This document shows, one piece after another, positions 34,314 through 42,407 of a stretch of 64,000 bases of DNA (position 1 is its first letter; every line of letters begins with the position of its first letter). Made by a program: the position numbers and the translations under genes. The stretch comes from CAWBOY01 sp963790585 (lineage in GTDB: Bacteria > Planctomycetota > Planctomycetia > Gemmatales > Gemmataceae): contig CAWBOY010000007.1 of NCBI GenBank assembly GCA_963790585.1, positions 310,001-374,000 of the forward strand, written 5' to 3'. The notes beneath the pieces are model-generated. The model was given only the letters and a program-made list of their open reading frames with translations, was not told the DNA's origin and ran no database searches.

Positions 34314-35693
34314 TCACGCCTGCGGAGCCTGTTGTTCGCCCTCGGCTGGTGGCGGCGCAGCATCGGGCTCGTCTTCTTTCTTCTTCGCTTGCCAAAATGC
34401 GGCGAGTTCCGCGAAGGTTCCGAGCGGCGTCGCCCCGGCAAGCGCTGATTGTGACAGGTCCGCTTTGGGCGGCTGGCGGCGCGGTGGTTTCTTGGCGGGC
34501 GCTGGCGCCGCGGTTGGTGTTGGCGTGGCTCCCGTGGTCGGCTGACCTTCCGCCTGGGATTGTTGATTTTCCTGTGGCGGCGTTGATCCAGCTGTTTCGT
34601 TCGGCTTCGGCGCTCCGCCTCGCTGCGGCAGCTGACGGCGCGTTTGACCGCGCGGCGTCTGCGGACGATTCACCGGCTGCGGCGGTCGGCTCGGCCCGCC
34701 TCGTCCCGGTTGCGGCCGATCGCCTCGTGGCTGAGACTGTTGGCCATCGCGGCGCGGCGGCGGCCGATCGCCTCGTGGTTGCGGCTGTTGCCCATCGCGG
34801 CGCGGCGGCGGTCGATCCCCTTGCGGCCTGTTTCCTTGCGGCCTATCGCCCTGCGGTCTGTCACCTTGGGGCCGTTCGCCCTGCGGTCGATCCCCTTGTT
34901 GGCCTTCGCGCGGCTGGCGATTTTGCCCCTCGCCCTGGCCCTGATCGGGGCCGCGCTGGTTGCGTCGCGGCGCCGGGCCACGGCGCGGTTCCGGTGCTTT
35001 GCGCTCAGTGCCGGGAGCAATCATGCTCAGCGACACACGCTTGCGTTCATTGTCGACACCCAAGACCCACACAGTCACGACATCGCCGACCGCGACGATG
35101 TCATAGGGAATCTTGACGTAGCGATTCGCCATTTGGCTAATGTGAACCAGGCCGCTGTCTTTCAAACCGATGTCGATAAACGCACCGAAATCGACCACGT
35201 TGAGTACGGTGCCCTTAAGCTCCATAGCGGGCTGCAAATCTTCGAGCTTGAGGATGCCCTTTTTGAAGACGGGCGGCGGCAAATCCTCGCGCGGATCGCG
35301 GCCCGGTCGAGCAAGCGAGTCGAGAATGTCGCGGACGGTGGGCACGCCGAGCTGCAAGGCCGCAGCCACTTGCTCCGGCGACAGGGTCTTGATTTTATCA
35401 CGCAGCTCGTCGTTCTTTTGCCGGTCCGCCAACGCCTCGGGACCGAATCCCAATTCGCCCAGAAGCTGGCGAGCGGCCGGGTAGGCTTCCGGATGAATCC
35501 AGGTGCGGTCGAGAGGATTGTCGCCGTCGAGAATCTTAAGGAATCCGGCAGCCTGGATATAACGGCCTTCGCCGATGCCATTGACCTGCAGGAGTTGCTC
35601 GCGACTCTTGAAAGGGCCGTTATTCTTGCGATACTCGACGAGGTCGCGGGCCACAAGTTGATTGAAGCCCGACACGTGCCGCAAGAGCGGCAC
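34314..35693 (-). CDS. tex: Tex transcription accessory protein, C-terminal piece (HhH, S1, Arg/Gln/Pro tail)
   Basis: It starts inside the Tex helix-hairpin-helix part (LRHVSGFNQLVARDLVEYRKNNGPFKSREQLLQVNGIGEGRYIQAAGFLKI), followed by the linker domain and an S1 RNA-binding domain at residues about 150-225 (GTVLNVVDFGAFIDIGLKDSGLVHISQM). Residues 235-459 are an unusual disordered tail with RPQGDRPQGDRPQG and PRRDGQQ repeats, then an Ala/Pro stretch. The Arg/Gln/Gly-rich tail probably adds nucleic-acid binding. The true start is the 35620-37929 frame: an extra base near 35746 splits VIESSVNTVGVDLNTASVPLLRHV from the upstream part. Confidence 0.85.
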   Translation of the reverse strand: MPLLRHVSGFNQLVARDLVEYRKNNGPFKSREQLLQVNGIGEGRYIQAAGFLKILDGDNPLDRTWIHPEAYPAARQLLGELGFGPEALADRQKNDELRDKIKTLSPEQVAAALQLGVPTVRDILDSLARPGRDPREDLPPPVFKKGILKLEDLQPAMELKGTVLNVVDFGAFIDIGLKDSGLVHISQMANRYVKIPYDIVAVGDVVTVWVLGVDNERKRVSLSMIAPGTERKAPEPRRGPAPRRNQRGPDQGQGEGQNRQPREGQQGDRPQGERPQGDRPQGDRPQGNRPQGDRPPPRRDGQQPQPRGDRPPPRRDGQQSQPRGDRPQPGRGGPSRPPQPVNRPQTPRGQTRRQLPQRGGAPKPNETAGSTPPQENQQSQAEGQPTTGATPTPTAAPAPAKKPPRRQPPKADLSQSALAGATPLGTFAELAAFWQAKKKEDEPDAAPPPAEGEQQAPQA

Positions 35694-37929
35694 GCTCGCG
35701 GTGTTGAGATCGACACCGACGGTGTTGACGCTCGACTCGATGACGCCGTTCGAGAGACTCGCGCAAATGCCGGGGATTCACGTCGTGCTGATACAGGCCG
35801 ACGCCGACATGTTGTGGGTCGATCTTGACCAGCTCACTCAGCGGGTCCTGGAGGCGTCGACCGATGGAAATCGTGCCGCGCAGGGTCGCGTCGAAATTGG
35901 GGAACTCCTCGCGCCCGATCGGGCTCGCGGAGTAGACGCTGGCGCCAGCTTCGTTGACGATGATATACGCCAAATCGGCGGGAGCATCCGGCAATCCTTC
36001 CAAGATCAAAGCTGGGTTTGGGGGCGGAGCAGCCTCAGGAGTCGGTGCCGATGCTTCCGCAGTCACGGGCGCCGGTGCTTCGGTCGTCGGTGCCGATGCC
36101 TCCGAAGTCACGGGGGCCGGCAAATCGCCTGGAGTTGGAGCCGGTGAATCCGGAGCTGGAACCGGTGCCGGTGAATCTGGCGGCACTGGCGGCGTATCAG
36201 GTGGAGGTGCCGCCGGCGGCGAATCCGGCACGATTGGGGGAGCATCAGGTGATGGAGAAGTCGCCGCCGCAGCGATTACTTCCGCCGGAGCCGGCGGCGC
36301 CGGTTCAGGTGGCAGCTCGCCTCGACGCCGCGCGTCGAGGTTGGCGATCAATTCGGAAATCACTTCTTCCGTCTCCCGGCAGGCGGTGCCGTTGCCGATC
36401 GCGATGACGCTTACTTGATGCTTGCGAATCAGCTCTTCGAGCCGAATACGGCCTTCGAGTTTCTTGGCCTGGCCACCCGTGTGCGGATAGACGACGCCGT
36501 CTTCGAGCAGATTGCCCGTTTCGTCGAGCACGGCGAGCTTACACCCCGTGCGGAAACCGGGATCAACCGCCAGAACGCGCTTACCTCGCATCGGCGGAGC
36601 GAGGAGCTTGCTTCGCAAATTGCGAGCGAAGACGTTGACGGCATGATCCTCTGCGCGATGCGTTAATTCGCGTCGAATTTCTCGTTCGAGGCTCGGCACG
36701 AGTAATCGAGCCAAAGCATCTTCGGTCACATGGCCGAGAAAATCCGAGTGCGGATGAGTGCGAAAAATTTCTGCCGGCTTCGTCTCTCGCGCGCCCAGCG
36801 CGAAGGGCAATACGGTCGCCGTGATGTGCGTGCGTGGAGCGTGGCGAGAAGGCGGTGGAGGCGTTTCGGCAGACGCGGCGGGCGGCGCCGATTCGGTGTT
36901 CGCCTTCGCTTCAGGAACCGCATCAGTCGTCGCCGTGACCGGCGCAGCGACTTCCGGAGTAGCTTCCGGGGCGGCGGTTGAACTTGCCTCAGCCGATGGC
37001 GTCACGTCTGCTGCAGGCGGCGAGTCCTTCGGCGCCTCTGGCACCGGTTCATTCGCTACCGGAGGCTCACTGGCAACCGGAGGAGCCGCCGGTAACGGCG
37101 GCAAGGTTCCCGGCGGCGGAAGTGGTAAACGCTCGAGGGCGACCCGCATTCCCGTCTGAGAATCCCAGTCGAATTTCACCGTCAGGGCGTTTTCTTTCTC
37201 GCCACGGTTGATGGCAAGCGTCCGATGCGGCGGGATATGTCGTAGGGGTTCCGCGAACTCAAAATAATCTTTGTAATCGAGGCCCTGGCCTTCGGCCAGC
37301 TTTTCGCTCTTCTTTGTACACAATCGCCCCGTGTCCCATAATACGGCACGCACGCCAGCGCGCACGTCGGACGCTTCGGCAATCAGTTCCGCCAGGATAT
37401 GCTGTATGCCCAGGAGAACATCATCCGGCGTGTTCAAGCCCTTTTCAGGGTCGACCAGGTGCGCCGTCGTCTCATCGAGGCTGCCGACGGCTGGATCTTG
37501 ATACCAGATCGCCAGGGCCAGTGGTTCGAGTCCTTTTTCGCGGGCTGCCGTGGCGAGGCTGCGTTTTTTTGGTTTGTAAGGCAGATAGAGATCTTCGAGC
37601 CGTTTCGGATTTTCGGCCGCGACGATGGCAGCGCGCAGGTCGTCGGTCAGTTTTCCCTGGTTATCAATCGAGCGCAGGATTGTCTGTTTGCGTTCCGCGA
37701 GTTGTCTGAGCAGCCCGACGCGCTCCTGGATGATGCGGAGAACTTCTTCGTCCAGCTCGCCGGTGCGCTCCTTGCGGTAGCGTGTGATGAACGGGATGGT
37801 GTTGCCTTCATCGAGGAGTTGCACGACATTTTTGACTTGCTCCTTGCGGATTTGCAAGTCTTGGGCAATGCGTGAAAGATCGAGAGGTCCGAGATCGGCT
37901 GGGGGGGTCATGAGAGTTGTCTGCACCAT
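35620..37929 (-). CDS. tex: Tex transcription accessory protein, N-terminal piece (Tex N-domain, YqgF)
   Basis: Residues 12-265 are the Tex N-terminal helical domain (VVQLLDEGNTIPFITRYRKERTGELDEEVLR; LYLPYKPKKRS). The YqgF/RNase H-like fold begins at 450 (RVLAVDPGFRTGCKLAVLD), continues through IGNGTACRETEEVI, and resumes at 653 (LAYIIVNEAGASVYSAS). Two Pro/Ala/Glu-rich inserts are odd: 271-365 and 535-650, the latter inside the YqgF fold, making this far longer than the usual 720-780 residues. The frame is real to about residue 727 (QHDVNPRHLRESLER). Tex binds RNA and is linked to transcription. An internal Met at 37911 is an alternative start. Confidence 0.88.
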   Translation of the reverse strand: MVQTTLMTPPADLGPLDLSRIAQDLQIRKEQVKNVVQLLDEGNTIPFITRYRKERTGELDEEVLRIIQERVGLLRQLAERKQTILRSIDNQGKLTDDLRAAIVAAENPKRLEDLYLPYKPKKRSLATAAREKGLEPLALAIWYQDPAVGSLDETTAHLVDPEKGLNTPDDVLLGIQHILAELIAEASDVRAGVRAVLWDTGRLCTKKSEKLAEGQGLDYKDYFEFAEPLRHIPPHRTLAINRGEKENALTVKFDWDSQTGMRVALERLPLPPPGTLPPLPAAPPVASEPPVANEPVPEAPKDSPPAADVTPSAEASSTAAPEATPEVAAPVTATTDAVPEAKANTESAPPAASAETPPPPSRHAPRTHITATVLPFALGARETKPAEIFRTHPHSDFLGHVTEDALARLLVPSLEREIRRELTHRAEDHAVNVFARNLRSKLLAPPMRGKRVLAVDPGFRTGCKLAVLDETGNLLEDGVVYPHTGGQAKKLEGRIRLEELIRKHQVSVIAIGNGTACRETEEVISELIANLDARRRGELPPEPAPPAPAEVIAAAATSPSPDAPPIVPDSPPAAPPPDTPPVPPDSPAPVPAPDSPAPTPGDLPAPVTSEASAPTTEAPAPVTAEASAPTPEAAPPPNPALILEGLPDAPADLAYIIVNEAGASVYSASPIGREEFPNFDATLRGTISIGRRLQDPLSELVKIDPQHVGVGLYQHDVNPRHLRESLERRHRVERQHRRCRSQHRERAALAARVGLQSTCGPRPRRVSQE

Positions 37930-38436
37930 TCGCCTGGGATCCCGCCCCCTGCCTGGAGGCTAGTTAACGTGGCCGCCCCGCGTGGATTCAAGGCGCGCAA
38001 GGTCGGGTAAATATACAAAAAAGAACGCATTTGGGAGTCTGGCCCGATCGGGATACTCTCACGCAATACGAGAAACGTGTCAATACGGGAGTACCAGGGG
38101 GTTCGGGCCGGAAGACTCACGCGGCGCCTGTTCTGGTGATGTTATATGGAATTCAGACAGTGGTCGTGCGGTCCAGTTTTGAATAGTGGCAACAGGTCCC
38201 GGGCAGAGACTGGCTTGGCAGGCCGCTCCGCGCTGTGGCCGCACGTTTTCAATGTGCCGATACTTGACCTTTGTCCGGATTTGGCCCGCTTTCAACGCGC
38301 CGACATCTATCACGTGTCGCTTTCGACACGTTGAAACCGTGCCGCCACAACCACGACTTCATCTTGACCGGGCCCACTACTTTCGTTATTCCGCCGTGCC
38401 TTGAACAGTGATATTTTCCGCCACCGGAGGGAACCG
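37930..38436. other. 507-bp gap without a gene
   Basis: This separates the divergent Tex and PEGA-lipoprotein genes, so both promoters should lie here. About 38226-38348 holds degraded forms of the GTGGCGGCACGTT palindrome (GTGGCCGCACGTTTTC, then inverted GTTGAAACCGTGCCGCCAC). No open frame in it looks like protein. Confidence 0.5.
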
Positions 38437-39000
38437 ATGAAGCAATTCGCTTGCCTGAGAATAGCGTTGCTCGTCGTGTTGACAGCCGGCTGTGTCGAGC
38501 GTCGCGTCCATATTACGTCTGATCCACCGGGCGCGCTCGTGTATAAGAACGGGCACGCTCTCGGGCCAGCGACGCCCTGTGATGATTACTTCCTGTACTA
38601 CGGCAAATACGAATACGATCTGGTTCTCGACGGCTATCAGACTTTGCACGTGGTCGAGAATCTGCAAGCGCCGATTTACGAGTACCCTGGCATCGATTTC
38701 TTGTCCGAACACGTCTGGCCGTTCCATGTGAAGGACGATCGGCGGCTGCACTACGTCTTACAGCCTCTGACGAAAGATCCGCCGGACGCGATTTTGAAAA
38801 AGGCTGTCGAATTGCAGACGCGCGGCCTGGCGATCGGTCAACCAGGCGGCAATCCGTCGTCGGCCGGTGTGCCCATCGTGTCGCCGACGCCGAATGCGCC
38901 TGTAGCCCCGCGCGGGACGACTGCATCGTCGGCACCGCCGGCTGCTCCGGAGCCGGTCAACGGCTCTTCGCTCGGCCAACCGACGCCAGTACGGCCATAA
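38437..39000 (+). CDS. PEGA-domain lipoprotein
   Basis: A 187-residue lipoprotein. The signal and lipobox are LLVVLTAGC. A PEGA module follows at once: RRVHITSDPPGALVYKNGHALGPATPCDDYFLYYGKYEYDLVLDGYQTL, the classic S-x-P-x-G-A-x-V-Y-x-N-G pattern of a small beta-sandwich on the cell surface. The last 65 residues are a Pro/Ala/Ser tail. A GGAGGG site supports the start. Its end overlaps the convergent gene by 44 bp. Confidence 0.85.
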   Translation: MKQFACLRIALLVVLTAGCVERRVHITSDPPGALVYKNGHALGPATPCDDYFLYYGKYEYDLVLDGYQTLHVVENLQAPIYEYPGIDFLSEHVWPFHVKDDRRLHYVLQPLTKDPPDAILKKAVELQTRGLAIGQPGGNPSSAGVPIVSPTPNAPVAPRGTTASSAPPAAPEPVNGSSLGQPTPVRP

Positions 39001-39393
39001 ACTCAGGCTCCCAAAAGTCACGATCGGGTCGGCGCGGGTCGTCCTCGCTCTTGCGGGTGTTGTCACAGTCGCAGTCAATGACAACGATTCCCTGTGGCAG
39101 CAGGGCGACGCCAAGAACGACGAAGCGGATCCGGTCCGGCGTATTCGCCACCTGCAGCCGTAGAACTCGGCCGTCCAGATTGCCAAGCGTTTTGGGCGGT
39201 TCCGCCTTGCGAATCGCCTCGTCTTTCGCGTCGTCGATTTTTGTATCAGGATAAAGATAGGTGCCGTTCTCGGGGACCTTTTCCTTCATACGTTCTAGCA
39301 GATCTTCACGGGCGAATTTGACGGCATCGTCGAGGTTCTCGGCTTTTTTGTCGAGAAGAATGACTTTGATATGGGCTGCCTTGCCGGCATTCC
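38957..39393 (-). CDS. C-terminal piece of zinc-ribbon membrane protein
   Basis: In this frame the protein-like part runs from about 39393 (NAGKAAHIKVILLDKKAENLDDAVKFAREDLLERM) through DTKIDDAKDEAIRKAEPP, LDGRVLRLQVANTPDRIRFVVLGVALLPQGIVVIDCDCDNTRK to the stop. It is the natural end of the 39306-40463 protein, from which it is parted by an extra base in a CC run near 39393. The beta-strand pattern suggests a secreted alpha/beta domain; no family is recognised. Confidence 0.6.
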
Positions 39394-40463
39394 GTTGCCG
39401 CGGCGTCAAGCGCGGGTCGTGCCCAATGCAGCGCCAGTTCTGCTCCCTCCGCTTCTTCCGGAGTCCAAACCTTGTCATCGTAGCGAAGCTCAATGGGGGC
39501 TTTGACGCCATGGAACAGTGTCGTCTTGCGCGGCGCCTCGCTCCAACCTTCGCGAGCGTCGAGGATCGTGAACCGCTGACGTAACGCCGGCCATTCGGTA
39601 GCTGCCTTGTCTCGTTTGTCCTTCTCTTCATCCCCAAGCAGCGGCGCCCAGGTAATGAGCCAATAGGCATAACCTCGGTAGCTGGTCATCCAGCATTCGC
39701 CGAAGCACGGGATGTTATCCAGTTGCCGCGTGATACCACGAAATTGAATGACTTGCGCCGGCTGTCCTCCGAGCTTGTCCGCGTCGTTCTTGGGCTTGAG
39801 ATCGTATTCGAGTTGATCGAAATAGATTCGTAGCTTGGCGAGTCCTTCGCTGAACACTTCGGCATCGCTCGGATTGCGGCGTTCGTAATCCCGATAATAC
39901 AAAGCCAGGTAATTCGCTTGCCCAGCCGTCGATTTGCGAAAGGCATATTGAATCGGCTTGAACGCCTGGACGATGTCGAGCGCCTCTTCCCAATTCCGGT
40001 CTAATGCCTTGAAGTGAAAATTGGCCGTATCGCGATTCTGAATATCCCTTACGGACGGCTTATGGATCAGAAACAGAATGAGCCAGCAGAGGGAAAAGGC
40101 GCAGCCGCCGAGCAGAAGAGTAAAAAAAGATCCGAGTAAGATTTTGGCGGGCAGAGAGCGGGCTCTCGGCTTGAGCCGACGGGATGTCGGAATGCGAACC
40201 AGGGGCGAAGCGAAATCGATTTGGGTGTCATCCGGCGCGGGCATTGGGGGCGACGGCAGCTCGGCCGTGGCTTCAGAAGCGGGCAATGCCACGGTCGCGG
40301 CCGGCAGAGCCTCGGTAGAACCTTGCGGCGGCGTGGCAGGCTTCGCGCGAAATCGGAACGACGTGCCGCATTTCGGACAAGTGAGCGTTGTGACAGCGGT
40401 AATGCTGATGAGATCGAAAACTTGCGTGCAATTCGGATTGGGGCAAGGAAAAGTCGCGGCCAT
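39306..40463 (-). CDS. Zinc-ribbon, single-TM protein (N-terminal piece)
   Basis: The start at 40463 is chosen since it opens with an MJ0042-type zinc ribbon: CPNPNCTQVFDLISITAVTTLTCPKCGTSFRF, with two C-x-x-C-like pairs. A Pro/Ala linker follows, then one transmembrane helix (KILLGSFFTLLLGGCAFSLCWLILFLIH, about residues 115-142) and a long extracytoplasmic part (ANFHFKALDRNWEEALDIVQAF, YLALYYRDYERRNPSDAEV). The frame is real down to about 39393, then goes off; see the C-terminal piece. It is a planctomycete architecture of unknown function, possibly cotranscribed with the kinase and Pro/Thr-rich gene upstream. Confidence 0.68.
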   Translation of the reverse strand: MAATFPCPNPNCTQVFDLISITAVTTLTCPKCGTSFRFRAKPATPPQGSTEALPAATVALPASEATAELPSPPMPAPDDTQIDFASPLVRIPTSRRLKPRARSLPAKILLGSFFTLLLGGCAFSLCWLILFLIHKPSVRDIQNRDTANFHFKALDRNWEEALDIVQAFKPIQYAFRKSTAGQANYLALYYRDYERRNPSDAEVFSEGLAKLRIYFDQLEYDLKPKNDADKLGGQPAQVIQFRGITRQLDNIPCFGECWMTSYRGYAYWLITWAPLLGDEEKDKRDKAATEWPALRQRFTILDAREGWSEAPRKTTLFHGVKAPIELRYDDKVWTPEEAEGAELALHWARPALDAAATECRQGSPYQSHSSRQKSREPRRCRQIRP

Positions 40464-40521
40464 CGAGCGAGTCTCTGAGATGTCGATTCGATGCGGCGCA
40501 TGCCGCGCCAGCCGTTCGCTC

Positions 40522-42396
40522 CTATTCGTCTCCCGAAGGCTCATCCGCCTCGGGTTCGTCAGCTGATGGTCCGTGGCCGGCAACCTCAGGAGCGGCAGGG
40601 CTTGGTTTTTGCGGGGCCGCCGGCGCTCGAACCGCGTCGCCTAAAAGCCATCCTGGGTAGGAGAGAGGTTCGCGTGCCGCGGGGTAACGATCCATTCGGA
40701 TCCCCTTTGCGGCCGACGGAGCATCTTCGTTTGGTGTTGGCGCGGCCGTTGTCACTCGCGCGCTTCGGGGTGTTGATGGGGTGTTTCCCAATCCGACGGT
40801 GAACGTGCTTATTGAAGCATCGTCGCGCGGACGGCTTGAAGTTGCAGGCGGAGCGCGTCTGGCGTCTGGCGTCAGGAAGGTGGGAACGAGGGCGAGGTCC
40901 GCTTTCAGGAGCGGCATCAACTCAGGGACCAGAGCGGGCAGGTCGAGCCCGTCCAATTTCAAATACGACGAATCGGTCAGCGGATCGCCCGCGAAGATCT
41001 CCGTTGCTCCTTGAGGAGCGAGCAACGCGGCGGAATCGAGGATCGGCGATTCGTTATATCCCAGCCGTGCGGAGGCGGCCAACCCATTCGTCGAGTTGGT
41101 TTCGCGCGGCGTGCTGGCGGCAGCTAGGTCCGCGGACGCGACGCCATCGCTTGCCGGGCCGAAATATATTGCGCTTAGCGTATCCGTCTTTGCCGGCCGT
41201 GCCGCGTCGTCGCTTGTGGTAAGGGCCAAATTTTTTATCGGCGAAATTGCTTGCACTTGCTGAACATCAACGCGTTGAGCACTTTGATTAGCACTCGGCG
41301 CCGCGACAACGACTGTCGTCGCACTCTTCGGCTCGACGGCGGCAGCAGGCGCCGTTGGTCCAGAAGCCGTGCCGGATTGGGTCGGCGTCGACAATACTTG
41401 CTGAGTTATCGGCGTCTGCACCGCCGAACTCGTCGGCGTCTGTGTCTGCTGCGTGATTGGTGTTTGCACCGGAGTTGTGATCGGCGTTTGGATCGGAGCG
41501 GAGGCCGGTGTTTGGATCGGCGGCGAAGACAAGGTCGGCGGAGCTACCGGAGTTTGCGTCGCGGGCGTCGACGTCACGGGAGCTGTCGGCGAGGTTTGTA
41601 CCGATGGGCTGACGGGCGCCTGGATGGACAACGAAGGGTCGGAGAGCTGCGTCGGTGTCGGATTTTGTATTTGGGTGGGCGTTGGACTCTGTACTTGTGC
41701 AGTATTCTGCGTCGGTGTCGGAGACGCCGACGTTTGCTCCGGAGCGGGTGCTTGAGTCGGAGCTGGGGATTGACTTTGCGTCGTCGGAGCTGGACTTTGT
41801 TGTTGCGTCGAAGTAGTTCCGTGTCCGGGAACAGGCGTGAAAACTCTCTTCACGCTGGAGGTCGAAGAATTCGATACGCTGGAGTCCAGCTCGGATACCG
41901 TATCGGAACTTAGCAATATATCTTTGGGCGTGATGGACGAGAAAGTCGTGTCGCCTTGAGATCCGTCATCGGAACTCGACAGCGTGGCTGGCGGCGACTC
42001 AATCCGCATAGCGTGAATTGGATGGGCGACAACAACAATCACATGTGGTGCGGTTTTGATCGGTATTGTGCCGTCTGTGGTCTTCGGAGCGGCCGAGATC
42101 GTTACGATCGACGTCGAGAACGGCGTCGTCGGGACCGACGAAGGATCTGTACCGTCATTGGAGACGTACGAACCGAAGTGGTCGACGTTCCCAAGTAATA
42201 ATGAGGCCGGGTGAAGGCTCCAGTTGACGCTGAGCAGTAAACGATCTGATAGGGATTCGAGTCGCAGAGTGGCGAAATTGGGGTAAGACGATTGAGTTGA
42301 ATGGTTGAAAAACCGAACCGCGCTGGACCACAGGTCAAGAAGGAACGAATCCCTTTTGGACAATCGACGTGTTCGCGTGATCGGCGCGGGCTTCAT
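40522..42396 (-). CDS. Pro/Thr/Gln-rich surface protein with planctomycete LLS motif
   Basis: A 624-residue low-complexity protein. Near the start is LRLESLSDRLLLSVN, matching the 'LE.LEDR.LLS' N-terminal motif that marks many large secreted planctomycete proteins. Residues about 185-370 are a P/T/Q/S array with recurring PIQTP, TPTQ and QSPAPTQ, probably a disordered stalk. The C-terminal part is Ala/Pro-rich and acidic, ending in DEPEADEPSGDE. No enzyme domain is seen. The Met at 42396 lies 12 bp after the kinase stop, so the two genes are probably translated together. The frame is intact. Confidence 0.65.
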   Translation of the reverse strand: MKPAPITRTRRLSKRDSFLLDLWSSAVRFFNHSTQSSYPNFATLRLESLSDRLLLSVNWSLHPASLLLGNVDHFGSYVSNDGTDPSSVPTTPFSTSIVTISAAPKTTDGTIPIKTAPHVIVVVAHPIHAMRIESPPATLSSSDDGSQGDTTFSSITPKDILLSSDTVSELDSSVSNSSTSSVKRVFTPVPGHGTTSTQQQSPAPTTQSQSPAPTQAPAPEQTSASPTPTQNTAQVQSPTPTQIQNPTPTQLSDPSLSIQAPVSPSVQTSPTAPVTSTPATQTPVAPPTLSSPPIQTPASAPIQTPITTPVQTPITQQTQTPTSSAVQTPITQQVLSTPTQSGTASGPTAPAAAVEPKSATTVVVAAPSANQSAQRVDVQQVQAISPIKNLALTTSDDAARPAKTDTLSAIYFGPASDGVASADLAAASTPRETNSTNGLAASARLGYNESPILDSAALLAPQGATEIFAGDPLTDSSYLKLDGLDLPALVPELMPLLKADLALVPTFLTPDARRAPPATSSRPRDDASISTFTVGLGNTPSTPRSARVTTAAPTPNEDAPSAAKGIRMDRYPAAREPLSYPGWLLGDAVRAPAAPQKPSPAAPEVAGHGPSADEPEADEPSGDE

Positions 42397-42407
42397 ACGA
42401 GAAGACC

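Noticed and set aside
34644..35828. A 394-codon plus-strand frame opposite Tex
   Set aside because: It is antisense to the Tex C-terminal tail and HhH/S1 parts, Arg/Leu/Ala-rich as expected from GC-rich shadow frames, and has no motif.
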